Shown here: piece by piece, positions 53,644 through 64,000 of the stretch
How positions within the stretch are numbered: position 1 is the first letter of the stretch
Layout: each line of letters begins with the position of its first letter
NCBI GenBank assembly: GCA_013146195.2
Contig: CM028383.1
Span: 1,105,499 to 1,169,498, forward strand
Reading direction: 5' to 3'
Source: Codonopsis lanceolata
Taxonomy: Eukaryota > Streptophyta > Magnoliopsida > Asterales > Campanulaceae
Length of the DNA: 64,000 nucleotides
The notes under the pieces: generated by a model
What the model was told of the DNA's origin: nothing
What the model saw: only the letters and a program-made list of their open reading frames with translations
Database searches by the model: none
Translations under genes and position numbers: made by a program

Positions 53644-55154
53644 GAGCATCCACAACGGTGGATCTCTAAACAACTCTTCAAATGTCTTATTTTTTTGTTC
53701 CAATTATACTTTTTCAACACCCTAAAAAGGAATCAACTCCGAGAAACACTTTTTATATATCCCTCTAATAACTTAAAATCTCTCAAATATCAACTAACAA
53801 ACCTAACTACCAATATATTTTTCATCATTTTTATTTCTATTTTCCCACCACAATTTGAATTAAATATTTTATATTTTAAATTTATAAAACATAAATAAAC
53901 TATGTATCTTTCTATATATAAATAAAGTTTTATGATGATGTAGTAACAAAAGGAATATATATCAATTGTTTGCAACCACAAAAAAAAAAAAAAAAAGTGG
54001 TATAATTAATTTTCAATAAAATAATTTTTAAATGGTGAAAATTTAATTGAAAAATGCTAGAAACCTTGTATTTGGAGAGAGAGAGAGAGTGACTATTCAA
54101 GGTAAATCACACTCCTAATTAGAATACTGCTTTATTTGGTTATAGAGATAAAGAGTTCATTTGGTTCACCATTGTGGGCTTAGTTGGAGTTAAAATTCTC
54201 TAAAAATGGGTTTGTAGAGTGGGTTGTGTCTCCAACTGTGGACGCTTGTTGGTCTCATGGATGTGCTCAAATAGGCTAGAGGGGGTGAATAGTCTATGTT
54301 ACCACTTTAAAATTTATCTCACCATTCATTTAAGAATATGAGTGAAATGTCTTTTAGTGATAAGACAATATTAAGGTGATATAGGTCTACTGGTAGTATT
54401 GAGCAGCAGACTTGTTCATAGCTGAGTAATAAACTCTTCTGACAGATTGTAGATAAATTGTTTGCTAAAAAGAGGCTTTAGCAGCAGAAAGGTTTAGACA
54501 AAACAAGTTTATCTTTAAAAGGTCTAAACAACTGTACACGAATATATGTTCAGAACAACAATATACTTAACTCTTCTTCAGACGCGTGGCATATGGGTTA
54601 CATAATAGATATCTTTGGAAATCAAAACCTTTTGAGAACTGGAAAGAGAGATCAGAGCTAAGTTTGAAAAATATATAATATTTGCAAATACATCAGAGGT
54701 TTACTCAAAAACAAACATGCTTAATACATCAACTAAGACTTTCTAACCTAGTTATCTACTTTCTTCCCATGGATTCCTTCCCCATTCAAGAACTCATCTT
54801 TCAAAGTTTCTTGAACAAGTCAGGAACAGGTGGAGTCAAGTAGATTCTACATGAGAAGAGAATTTTAGGGGTTGCTCAAATAACGAATATTTGAGCAACT
54901 GAGTGCAGAGCACTTGACTCCCTATGATGGCCTATTATTGCACAACCAACATCCCTTGCAATGGAATACAAGTATGATGACATGAATGCAATGCAGACAG
55001 ACAGTTCTTCATCTTCCTTGGACATCTTTGGAGATTTGTCTTCAACGAAATCTGAAGTGTTAAAACATGCAGTAATGGGAACAAACAAATCAAGGTGTTC
55101 CAAAATATGCAAATGAATAAGAATTGTTTCAGCAATCATATTCCAACAACGCTC
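53644..55154. mobile_element. PIF/Harbinger-type MITE with a solo LTR nested near its right end
   Basis: The left end GAGCATCCACAACGGTGG and the inverted right end CCAACTGTGGACGCTC are flanked by TTA on both sides (53641-53643 and 55155-55157). The right end is only recovered when the solo LTR at 54247-55148 and one copy of its ACGCT duplication are taken out. Net size is about 604 bp. The left part of the duplicate copy is seen at 63788-64000. Confidence 0.85.
54247..55148 (-). repeat. Solo LTR of a copia element, 902 bp
   Basis: It starts TGTTGG and ends CCAACA. It is flanked by a perfect 5-bp duplication ACGCT (54242-54246 and 55149-55153). The phrase AATAGGCTAGAGGGGGTGAATAG resembles one near the edge of the LTR at 5684 (GGCTAGAAGGAAGGGTTGAATAG), in the same orientation, so it is probably a related family. 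No internal region is present. It therefore arose by LTR-LTR recombination after insertion. Confidence 0.88.
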
Positions 55155-55213
55155 TTAAGGACCTAGGGTCATTAATGGCAATCGGGGTTATAGAACGCTG
55201 ACAAATATATACT

Positions 55214-56166
55214 TGAGGAAAATACCAAAAAGTTTCATTTAAAGTTAGGGTGGCGCTATATAGACCCACATTTTCTATAAGTTAACCCCCTTTATAAGTA
55301 TACCCCTACTTGATTTTAAAATAACCCAAAACACTGAGTATACATCCCATTGTTTTCCTATTTTTCCCTTTTGGATTTTGAAACCCATATTTTACACAAA
55401 ACCCCTTCCCATCAACCAACAAAACCAATACCCCATCCCCTCCATACGCACACGACGCACACACAGAACAAAAAATGATGCCCTCCATTGTTGAAGAAAC
55501 TGACTTCTTCCTTCTACAGCCATATTTGAAGGGAAGATACCACTCAAACACAAATATACCCCCATTATTCACAACTTATCTTCTCCTCTTTCATCTTCCC
55601 CTTCTTTTCTTCTCAAACCTTATTCCCTTCCCAAAAACCTTCAACCTTCCCAAAAACCTAAGATTATTCAACATTGAGTGTGAAAAAATTAAGCATGAAG
55701 CCAACACAATGTTCGGCGTGGGCTAGTCGAACAACACAATGTTGTTCGGTCAACCAGAGCCGAACATTCAAAATCAAATTTTTTTTGGTTATTTTACGAG
55801 TGTGATTTTGGCGAAGGTTGAGAAATAATTTTTTTTGTTAGGAGGGGTAGGAATGAGCAATAATAGTGAGAGATGGGGAGGGAGGGAGAAAGAAGGGAGG
55901 CGTGGGAGGGATGGAGGAGGAAGAATAGTAAGAGATGGGGATGAAGGGAGAGAGAAGGGAGGCGGTGGGAGGGAGGCAGTGGGGGAAGGAGGCTCTGCAG
56001 GTGAAGAAAGGGAAGGAGAAAGGGGGGGGGGGATATAGTTAGTTGGGTAGGGTAAATTAAAAAGGCAAAAGAGGGAAGTTAGGTTTTTAGGGGATCAACA
56101 TATAAGATTTGGGGGGTTGAATAGCGCAACTCATTTTTTTAGTGGGACTTATTGATATTTTTCCCT
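55214..56166. mobile_element. Possible non-autonomous transposon with about 50-bp inverted ends
   Basis: The left end AGGAAAATACCAAAAAGT...GTGGCGCTATA and the right end, inverse of AGGGAAAAATATCAATAAGT...GTTGCGCTATT, pair over about 50 bases. No clear target duplication was found. Inside are a C/T-rich stretch (55360-55650), a G/A-rich stretch (55860-56040) that gives a spurious Gly/Glu/Arg frame, and a short palindromic patch around AACAACACAATGTTGTTCGG. Confidence 0.5.
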
Positions 56167-56379
56167 ATGTACATCATTTATTCCTAAAAAAAGGATCCAT
56201 CAATCCAAAAAAGTGTACATTTTCTAGTATTTTCTTTTTTGAAAGTTATATTTATCATTTTACTATGTGATATTCACTTTATGAGACCTATTTTCACATG
56301 TTTATCATCCAATATAGTCAATTTTTATCTAGCTGTTTTCAAATCAAACATAACACTCTTTTATGAATGAATGGAGTAA

Positions 56380-56739
56380 GAGCATCCTCAATGTTGTATA
56401 TTCTTATACAACTTTTTAACTGGGTCTCACTGCCACCTACACATTTTTATCTTCTTACTCACTTAAGAATATATCTTCCCATTGTATAATCTTCTTACAC
56501 ATCTTCTTACACAAAAAATATTAAATTTAACACCATACCAATAAATACAAAACCCTCCCCCCTCCCCACACAAAATAATAATGTCAAAGCGGTCAGCCCC
56601 CCTCACAGCTCCATTTCCAAGACCAACTTCCTATTTAGGAAGTGAAACCCACTTCTCTCTCCTAATTGGCTCCTAGGTGGCCACTTAATCTAATTCCCAA
56701 GGCATAAGAAGTTGGATTAATTCTACAATGGGGATGCCA
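56380..56739. mobile_element. PIF/Harbinger-type MITE, 360 bp
   Basis: The left end GAGCATCCTCAATGTTGTA and the inverted right end CTACAATGGGGATGCCA are flanked by TAA (56377-56379 and 56740-56742). The interior phrase TGGGTCTCACTGCCACCTAC matches, inverted, one in the element at 12431-14056. Both therefore belong to one family. Confidence 0.82.
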
Positions 56740-56742
56740 TAA

Positions 56743-57985
56743 TGGCTTTCTTTTCCTTTGATTTGAAATGACTACCATGAAAATTAAGTTAATGGAATCA
56801 AAATCATATTTACGGCTAAATAAATTTGACGCTATTTTATTAATTCATTCATCACAAAATAAGTGTTTATGTTTTTAGTTTCTTTCCGTGTACTAGCGTT
56901 TTAGGGGTTATTGTTTTGGTCAATAAGTAAATGAAATATGTGTTTCTTTGTCAATCAAACAAAATGTATCTAGACTCTGTTTGTCTCACAGAAAATAATT
57001 TATAGAATAGTTTTTATAAATAAAAATATTTTATTTTCAGGTGTTTGATATATCTTTTAAAAATATACCGAAAAATATTTTCGTGTATTTGACAAACACA
57101 CGTAAAATGTTACGAAAAACAATTCATGATGAATACATAGGAAAATTTTATTTTCTCTTCGTCGTAATAGTAATACTGTATTGAATATGCACTGATTTTT
57201 AAACAATCGTTTGACTTTAAATAATTTTTTTATTAACTCTCAATTTATCACTAGTAGTGTCAAATCAGAAGGATCCTTCTTTTTTCAATTTCACAAACAT
57301 GAATAAAAAAATTGATAATTGATATGAAAGTAACGTTTGAAAAGAAAATAGATAACTATTTCGGGAGGTCCTAAATAATATAGTGAACACGTGTTTTAGG
57401 ACATAATGAGTATTTATTAAAATTATAAATTGATAAATAGTGTGAACAATTACAATTAAAAAAACTCAATTTATGTTTCTAAATAATTTATTTGTTGAGT
57501 GTATATTGTGTGTACATATATGTAAATATGTGTAATTGTGTGTAAAATAACGATTTTTGTTAAAAAGATAAAATAAACTCAATTGGGGTGATCATGGGGT
57601 AGAGGCAGGGATAGGTGGTGGGATGAGTAAATTTTGGAAAATGGTTTACATAAATAAGTTTGTAAGTCATTTTTTGGAAAAGAAGATATGTTTCATTTTT
57701 CGTTGATTCGTAAAACTTTTACGTTGATTACATTTTCTAATAGTTACCAAGCTGTCCAAACACTTAGGAAAATGAGGAAAATGTTTTCAAGACAAATATA
57801 TCCACATTTTGCTAAAATTGTTCATATTAATTACTTTCTAATTAAATGTTGTATTGAGAATGCTTTAATGCATTGAGAATATGAAAGGATTCTTTTTAAA
57901 AAAAAAAAAAAGGTAGATCAAATTTTTTATAAATTTTTTTAATTTGTGTGCAAATCTCTAAAAAAATCATTTATTTTGAGACGGA
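56743..57985. other. Intergenic, AT-rich, no gene
   Basis: No open frame with a recognisable domain. A purine run lies at 57898-57912. Repeated ATTTTCGTGT/AAATATTTT phrases were seen, but no repeat structure could be defined. Confidence 0.5.
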
Positions 57986-57987
57986 TA

Positions 57988-58244
57988 CTACATTCGTTTT
58001 CAAATAATCGTCTTCTTTGACTTGGCACATCGTTTAAAAAAAGTAATTAATTGTATTATGAATATGTGTGTAATATGTGGTTTCCTTTAATGTCCTTGAG
58101 CATGTGACTATAATTAAAGTATGTAGAAAAATTAAGGGTAGTTAAAGTGGTAGAAGTGTTTTCCTAAAAAGAATTTTTTTGAAAGATGCCAATTGTTTTA
58201 AAATGAACAAAAAAGAAACAAGGACAATTTAGAAACGGATGAAG
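57988..58244. mobile_element. Stowaway-type MITE, 257 bp
   Basis: The left end CTACATTCGTTTTCAAATAA and the inverted right end TTTAGAAACGGATGAAG are flanked by TA on both sides. The right TA is shared with the next MITE. Confidence 0.75.
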
Positions 58245-58246
58245 TA

Positions 58247-58422
58247 CTACCTTCGTTCCAGATAAAGAGTCTTCGTTTGAAAGTTCATTTTTTTTAAAAT
58301 GATACTTTTAATAGTTCATTAGTAATAAAATGATATTTTTATGCCTTTATTTTTAAAAATTGACTCTTTTAGTGAAACATTTTAAAATGAAATAGTAAAC
58401 TCTTTACGCGGAGCGAAGGAAG
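58247..58422. mobile_element. Second Stowaway-type MITE, back to back, 176 bp
   Basis: The left end CTACCTTCGTTCCAGATAAA and the inverted right end CGCGGAGCGAAGGAAG are flanked by TA (58245-58246 and 58423-58424). Related sequence recurs at about 59860-60010 (inverted) and 60070-60204 (cut by the duplication breakpoint). Confidence 0.8.
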
Positions 58423-58853
58423 TATTCATTTGAAAACGCATCGTTTTTAAAACGCAGTTTTATTTTTGTAAATACGTTTGGAAAGAAAACTATTTCAAAA
58501 CGCTATTTTTCATAAACAGAGTAGTTGTAAAAGCAACATATTTTTAAAACGCTCTAAATTGGAGCGTTTTAAAACGCTGCATTGAAACACTTTTAATGAA
58601 AAAACTTTGCGCTTTTCACCAGCGTTTTAATTAAAACGCTCCATCAAACAAGCATTTAATTAGATATTATCTTGTTGCAACTTATCTAACTGACATTACG
58701 TCAGACAAATTTGGTCACGGAAAAAAAAAACACTATAGTAAGATTCTTTGTGAAAATTTTTCATGCTTTCCATGCAACATTACCTCCTCTTTAAGGTCTA
58801 AAAAACCACTAATTGAGCACATCCTTGCCTCCATTACCATCTCATCTTCAACT

Positions 58854-59447
58854 ATGGCGATCAATGCACGTGCTCTCCAACAACTTTTTTTCACCTTACA
58901 TCTATTCGTTTCTTGCGTCTTGATCATTTTCATCGGCATAGGTCCCTCCTCTGTTTGTTCTGCTCCTGCTCTTTCTCCTACCCCTGCTCCAGCCAAGCTA
59001 ATCCACGATATTTGCAAAAATGTTTCGAATTACAACTTCTGTGAGAATCTTTTTCTTTCGAATCCAAGTACAAATCCCTTGCCAACCGAACCAGTTTCCC
59101 AGAGAAAAGCCATAGCCGAAGTAGCATTCGGCCTTGCATATGGTTACGCATCCTACATTAGTGACCGTATAGAGCGCTTGCTCAAGAATGCCACCAATTT
59201 GGAGAAGCGGTTGCAGGAATGCGCTGTTTATTATGGGGCGGCAATTGAAGAACTAATAGAAAGCCTTGACGATATTGATGTTGATAGTATGACGGCATTG
59301 GGTGATCCTGCTGAAACAGCTTGCCTCGCTACTTCTGGTTGTGATGCCGCCTTTAAGGGCCGCCCTAATTCTCCATTGGCTGCCATGAATCGACATATGA
59401 AGCTTCTTTCTGAAATATGTATTACAGTCTCAAAGTTATTTGCTTAG
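58854..59447 (+). CDS. Secreted invertase/pectin methylesterase inhibitor, diverged paralogue
   Basis: 197 codons, no intron. The signal peptide spans residues about 10-36 (LFFTLHLFVSCVLIIFIG...VCS), then comes a Pro/Ala linker (37-47) and the PMEI domain from Lys48. The four conserved cysteines are C54, C63, C123 and C163. An additional C157, six residues before C163, is unusual and could disturb or extend the second disulfide. The AFKGRPNSPL block and the end LLSEICITVSKLFA are family-typical. It lies between the two near-identical duplicates but differs from them over most of its length, so it is an older paralogue. The ATG follows a pyrimidine-rich leader; I see no strong TATA box. An AATAAA lies about 10 bases after the stop. 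Confidence 0.9.
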   Translation: MAINARALQQLFFTLHLFVSCVLIIFIGIGPSSVCSAPALSPTPAPAKLIHDICKNVSNYNFCENLFLSNPSTNPLPTEPVSQRKAIAEVAFGLAYGYASYISDRIERLLKNATNLEKRLQECAVYYGAAIEELIESLDDIDVDSMTALGDPAETACLATSGCDAAFKGRPNSPLAAMNRHMKLLSEICITVSKLFA

Positions 59448-60204
59448 CAATTTGTACAAATAAATATTGTGGAAGAAAAATTAAATTGCAATTTCTAAAC
59501 TTTCATTAAATAAGTACAATGCAAGTTCTGAATTTTGTGACTAGAAGATTCGTATTACGAATATTTTAGAAAATTGGTTCATAAAATAAAAATTGGTGTT
59601 GAGTTGTTGACCAATTTTCTAGCAAGGTTCCATTCGGTAAAAATGGAAATAAGTTGCAAAATTAGAATCTACAATTCAAGTAGATGACACTACTCGAGAT
59701 CTCATGTACTACAAAAATATGTACCACTTGTACACCACCAAGCTATATGACACCTGACTCATGTTCAAATATGTTTGGTAGTATACGCGTGATTTTTTTT
59801 TTGTGGTACAGAAAATCTTAACTTAATGAAACTGATGTATTTACTTTCTTAAAATATATTCACCCGTTCTGGGTAAAGATTCTACTATTCCATATGAGAT
59901 GTTTCATTTAAAGAATTTACTTTCAAAATTAAGACATAAAAGTGTTAGTATTTTATTACTAATGAGTTATTAAAAGCGTCATTTTTTTAAAAAGTTTGAC
60001 TTTTAAACGGGGATTCTGTCCATATTTTAGATGAATGAGAAATTAATGCTTAAATTAAGAAATTTAACATAACATTCCCTCCGTTCAAGCAAAAAATCTC
60101 CGTTTGAGAGTCAATACTTTTTTAAAAAGTGACATTTTAGTAGCATATTAGTAATAAAATGACACTTTTGTGTCTTAAATTTTGAAAGTTGACTCTTTAA
60201 GCGA
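59448..60204. other. Intergenic with Stowaway-like fragments
   Basis: No gene. Two partial Stowaway-like sequences occur. One spans about 59860-60010 (ACCCGTTCTGGGTAAAGATT). The other starts near 60074 (CTCCGTTCAAGCAAAAAATC) and stops at the duplication junction at 60204 without its right end. Confidence 0.55.
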
Positions 60205-60384
60205 AACTAAGAGGTTGTATTGAGATTTATGAATTTGCCTCATTTACCCTGAATAGATCCGTCTTACATACCGTCTTACAAGAGACCACCTCTCGTTGAT
60301 AATAGTTGTTGATGCACTTATTAGAAATTTTTTAAATATGAGTTTTTATCCGTTGAAAATTTAATTAGACCGACTTTCCTCCTC

Positions 60385-60392
60385 TATAAATA
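60385..60392 (+). promoter_or_regulatory. TATA box of the 60490 PMEI gene
   Basis: TATAAATA, identical in sequence and spacing to the box at 50383. The upstream 100 bases and the leader are unchanged in the duplicate, so the two genes probably started with the same expression pattern. Confidence 0.8.
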
Positions 60393-60489
60393 GTCTCTCC
60401 CATTTACCAAAACTGATCATACAGCCTCAAAGAAGTTGTAAAATCTCTAAATCTAATCCCATATATTTTCTCCCTTACACCGAAAAAAC

Positions 60490-61083
60490 ATGTTGATCAA
60501 TTTTTGTAATTACCAACATGAGCGCTCCTTCATCTTTCATTTCCTCTTTTCTTGTACTTTGATCCTTTCTATCGGTATCCTTCCAAGTGCTTCTGCTCGT
60601 CCTCCGGCTCCAGCTCCTCTGACCCCACCTATATTGGTTCAACATGTTTGCCAAAATACAACGATTTATGATTTCTGTCTAAAGACCCTTCTTAGTTATC
60701 CTCAGATAGAGTCGCTGTCATCTGTACCACCATCAAAACAAAGAACGGTTGTTGCCGAAGTAGCGTTTGAACTAGCGTTTAATATATCCCGCGACACCTT
60801 GGCCTACATATTCAAATTGGACAAGGCCACTCCAGACGACGCGGCGGTAGAACAATGCGAGACTTTATATGAACTGATAGAAGACGATATGGCTTGGGCC
60901 TATCAAACGCTAGGCGACCAAGATCCTTCAACGTTTGATTTTTATCCTAATGATTCTATGGGGATCGTTAAGGATTGCGAGAAGCAATTTAAGGGGCGTA
61001 AGGATAATCCATTGCATAGCAGAAATCTTCATTTGATGCTTATGTTAGAGATTAGTATTGCTGTCACTAAGGTATCAGCCTAG
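60490..61083 (+). CDS. Secreted invertase/pectin methylesterase inhibitor, duplicate B
   Basis: 197 codons, no intron. Same architecture as the gene at 50488: signal peptide to about residue 36, Pro-rich linker, and PMEI bundle with C54, C63, C123 and C163. I count four nucleotide differences from the 50488 gene in 594 bases. Three of them give Ala105 in place of Asn (two changes) and Gln144 in place of Lys; one is silent (a Ser codon near residue 100). Both replaced sites lie in the inhibitor bundle, and residue 105 sits just after the region where PMEI helix 3 is expected. Whether binding is altered cannot be judged. Confidence 0.92.
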   Translation: MLINFCNYQHERSFIFHFLFSCTLILSIGILPSASARPPAPAPLTPPILVQHVCQNTTIYDFCLKTLLSYPQIESLSSVPPSKQRTVVAEVAFELAFNISRDTLAYIFKLDKATPDDAAVEQCETLYELIEDDMAWAYQTLGDQDPSTFDFYPNDSMGIVKDCEKQFKGRKDNPLHSRNLHLMLMLEISIAVTKVSA

Positions 61084-61914
61084 CATAGAAAAAATCTTTT
61101 GCCAGTAATTTCATGTCATAAATAATCCCATTAGCAAATTTAAAAAATGTTTGATGGGCTTGTATGTCTCAAAGTCGAGCTGCAAATCGAGTAAGTTGGT
61201 CCAAGTCTCATTGTCTAAAACTAAAACCATGAGATTAGGCCGTTTTGATGAATGATTCTCTCATAATTTCTTTTGGTAATTGTTAATTAAGTCCGTCTTA
61301 TCTACTTCAGCTTTAATAATTTTATTATAGGTAAGGTAATTAATTATCTAACTGATTACCAAAATGTATCATACTATATGGTCGATGTACAATCATCCAT
61401 CCTTAACGATTATGCAAATTAATTAAATATCAATGTTCATCTTCATTAAAATCAAAATGAATTTATGCAAGGATCACTAAGAAGATAAGATATGGTAAAA
61501 ACTTGTGTAGGACGGTCTTACCGATCCTAAATCTATAAGACAGAATTCCAAAAATGATAAAAAGATGGGTGATGGAGTGGGTAACCCATCAAGAAAAACC
61601 GTGGGTTACTCAGTAAAAAAATAGATCAAAATGTGAGAGAAAATAGGTAAAAAATCATACAAATGGGGCTAAAACCCACTGATCGACCGCCAACATAAGT
61701 CTGTGGGTCACACAAGGAGGGAGGGACACGTGTTGGCTCGGTAGGCTAGCCAGCCCATTAATGAGATATTTCTCATTTTACTCTGCTACCCTTGCACTTT
61801 CAAGGTCTGTTGCCGAAATTTTTCTTCTTCCTAAGTCTTGCAGTTTCATCCTTTATAACTTTTGTTAGCTTCATTTGCTTTGGGATACTTGACGGACACT
61901 AACAAACTTTGACG

Positions 61915-62430
61915 AAATGATAAGTGACACATTTAAAGCCGAACATGACACATTTAAAAAATAAAAGTGACATGTTTTAAGGTCAAAAGTGACATTATAA
62001 CGGAAAATTTTTATTATAATTTTCATTAAAATGTAAAGTAACACTCTTAATACTAAAAAGTGACACATTAAAACTAACAGTGACTGCCAAAAGTGACATA
62101 TTTAATACTAAAACGTGATATTTTCAATGCTATAAAATGACACTTTCACGGTTTCACCGTTTCAAGCCAAAAAGTAACGGTTTTCATTTATAATGCAAAG
62201 TAACACTTTTCAAAGTAAAAGTGACACATTTAAGGCCAAAAGTAACACGTTTAAGGCTAAAAAATAACACATTTAAGAGTAAAAGGTAACATTTTTTAAG
62301 AAAAAAAATGATACTTTTTGTTAAAAACGCAGAGTGACACATTTTATACTGAAAAGTGACACGTGTTATACTGAAAAGTGATACTTTTAATACTAAAAAG
62401 TGATACTTTTTATTTATACACGTGAGGGGT
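61915..62430. repeat. Degenerate GTGACAC-type repeat array in duplication copy B
   Basis: Equivalent to 51925-52470. Variants of AAGTGACACATTTAA and AATACTAAAAAGTGA recur and end in a GAGGGGTGATGTTGTAATTT tail. Frames on the minus strand (for example 62447-62184) are translations of the repeat, not genes. Confidence 0.75.
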
Positions 62431-63054
62431 GATGTTGTAATTTTCAAAATTCAAAGGGATGCAGTACTGAGATTGCTGAATTTTGGCCCCTTTAATGGAT
62501 AGGTCCGTCTTATGGATTAAGACCCGTAAGACCATCTTTCAGGAGACATACTCTTATAAGATAATGTGTAAAAATACTTTAATATATGATGTAGTTGAGT
62601 TTGTCTCGCGAATATTTGACATGAATCATTTTCGTTTAGAAGTAGTTGAACTTCCAATTGAAAGTCACTTTCTTGAAGTTGAATTCACAGTTTTATGGTC
62701 AAGGGCGGCCTCATGCGGTGGTCGCTGGAGGTTGTTGTCGAAGGAGGATGGTGGCTACTAGAGGTTTTTGCCAGAGGTTGTGGTGATAGTCGTCGGAGTT
62801 AGTTTATTGTCAACGGCGTGTAGTGGGCCTAGTGATCGCCGAAAGTTGTCCATTTATGCCAACATAAGCCCGTGTTAAATAATGATTGTATGGACTCTTA
62901 TTTATGCGCACATAAGCTCATATGGATTAATGGGTAAAAATGGGCAATAATGTATGCAGTGGCAGAGCTGCGTTTTCTTACAGGGGACATGACCCCGTGG
63001 ACCTTTAAAGAAATTCCACTATCGCAGCAGAGGAGTTATTGAGTTTTAGTTATT

Positions 63055-63247
63055 GAGTAATGTTAGAGCCACTCAATGAGCACTTAAATTTGTGCACCAA
63101 ATAATGTGGTTTCCAATATGTTATCTTATTTGGCATTTTATGGGCTCCACTATAAGTTAAAAAATTATGTTAACAATATGACACATAAGATATCATATCA
63201 TTTGGTACTTCAAATTGAGTGCTATTAAAGTGACTCTAGCATTACCC
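63055..63247. mobile_element. MITE of about 193 bp inserted in duplication copy B only
   Basis: The left end GAGTAATGTTAGAGCCACTC and the inverted right end AGTGACTCTAGCATTACCC form inverted repeats of the same family as the MITE at 32468. TTATT occurs on both sides. Copy A (53090-53110) lacks it, although a few bases beside the site also differ. It inserted after the duplication. Confidence 0.8.
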
Positions 63248-64000
63248 TTATTGTACTATTTGCTACCTAGAGTTAATTGAAAAATGTACTAGTGGCCCCC
63301 ATAAATTCAGAATCTATCTTTAAGTTCTTTTTATGTTCGGTAAAGAAAATGTATATATGGTCCCCACAGAAACAAAATCATGGTTGCTTCGCCTCTGAAT
63401 ACATGCAACCATATCCATCAATCTGTAGGCAGTGAGAGCAGACATATGTGTGTGGGTAAAAACTATCACCTCAATTTTCTTCTAAATCAAGTCAATTGTA
63501 ATTCTTTTAAAATAAAATGATATAGATTTATTTTGAGTATTAAAATCAAATTCCATCTTGAATCATACAATATACATTGTTTTAAGCGTCTTCTCCCAGT
63601 TGATATGAAAAAAGTAAAACGGATCATTTTTAGGTTTTCAATTTTTGTTTCGTAACGATGGAAGAAAAAAGTAGAGAGAGAGAGAGATTGAGAAAGGTTA
63701 ATAGGATCAAAGGATGAAAAAGTAGAACACCAAAACTAAAGTGCTAAATCCAGTTTAGTAGTAAACTGTGTTGGAGGTGATGGTGTTAGAGCATCCACAA
63801 CGGTGGATTTCTAAACAACTCTTCAAATGTCTTATTTTTTTGTTCCAATTATACTTTTTCAACACTCTAAAAAGGAATCAACTCCAAGAAACACTTTTTA
63901 TATATCCCTCTAATAACTTAAAATCTCTCAAATATCAACTAACAAACCTAACTACCAATATATTTTTCATCATTTTTATTTCTATTTTCCCACCACAATT

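Larger units (their letters stand above)
50203..53855 (+). repeat. Direct segmental duplication, copy A
   Basis: From AAACTAAGAGGTTG onward the sequence is nearly identical to 60205-64000, including a PMEI gene, its promoter, a GTGACAC array and a PIF-type MITE end. The offset is 10002 bp at the gene. The copy continues beyond 53855, but its partner is cut by the window edge. Confidence 0.95.
60205..64000 (+). repeat. Direct segmental duplication, copy B (continues past window)
   Basis: Nearly identical to 50203-53855 throughout. Differences include scattered substitutions, small deletions (for example near 61393) and the MITE at 63055-63247, which copy A lacks. The match is still intact at the last base of the window, so the right end is unknown. 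Confidence 0.95.

Noticed and set aside
55835..56038. Gly/Glu/Arg-rich open frame
   Set aside because: A G/A-rich low-complexity stretch inside a probable non-autonomous transposon.

Overview
This is nuclear DNA from a flowering plant, most likely a dicot. It is very AT-rich and has (TA)n, (CA)n and (TTTA)n microsatellites and plant-type transposable elements of many classes. Its only intact host genes are small secreted proteins of the plant invertase/pectin methylesterase inhibitor (PMEI) family. I cannot name the species.

Host genes. Four intact intronless PMEI-type genes lie at 7987-8553 (minus), 50488-51081, 58854-59447 and 60490-61083 (all plus). A fifth, broken copy lies at 32029-32362. 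The 50.5 kb and 60.5 kb genes are almost identical and sit in a direct tandem duplication (from 50203 and from 60205). The second copy runs off the right edge of the window. The window is therefore a PMEI cluster that mobile elements have invaded and spread apart.

Mobile elements, left to right. 1-410: end of a probable Ty3/gypsy LTR. 411-6879: a decayed Ty1/copia element on the minus strand, 3' end lost. 9855-11675: two local tandem duplications. 12431-14056: a PIF/Harbinger-type element with a hAT-type element nested inside (12760-13696). 14210-30123: a 15.9 kb LTR element with 5-bp target duplications and four tandem-repeat blocks before its 3' LTR, but no polyprotein. Its 5' LTR carries a small hAT insertion, and its interior carries a hAT element (18272-19666), an exon of a plant PMT-type methyltransferase and a possible Helitron. 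32363-39735: a short-LTR retroelement that cuts the PMEI pseudogene. It carries a MITE in its 5' LTR and a nearly complete but dead Mutator-like transposon (33580-39268) in its interior. 42490-46419: a CACTA transposon that carries a piece of the ribosomal protein eS4 gene. 49-64 kb: Stowaway and PIF MITEs, a solo LTR nested in a PIF MITE, and arrays of a GTGACAC-type repeat around the duplicated PMEI genes.

How it fits together. The PMEI proteins are predicted to be secreted and to restrain invertases or pectin methylesterases in the cell wall. The rest is nested transposon history. Much of it can be ordered, because target duplications and empty sites are preserved within the window. I see no new defence, toxin or metabolic system. 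The most notable items are the two transposon-carried host exons, the coding-free LTR element, and the recent PMEI duplication.
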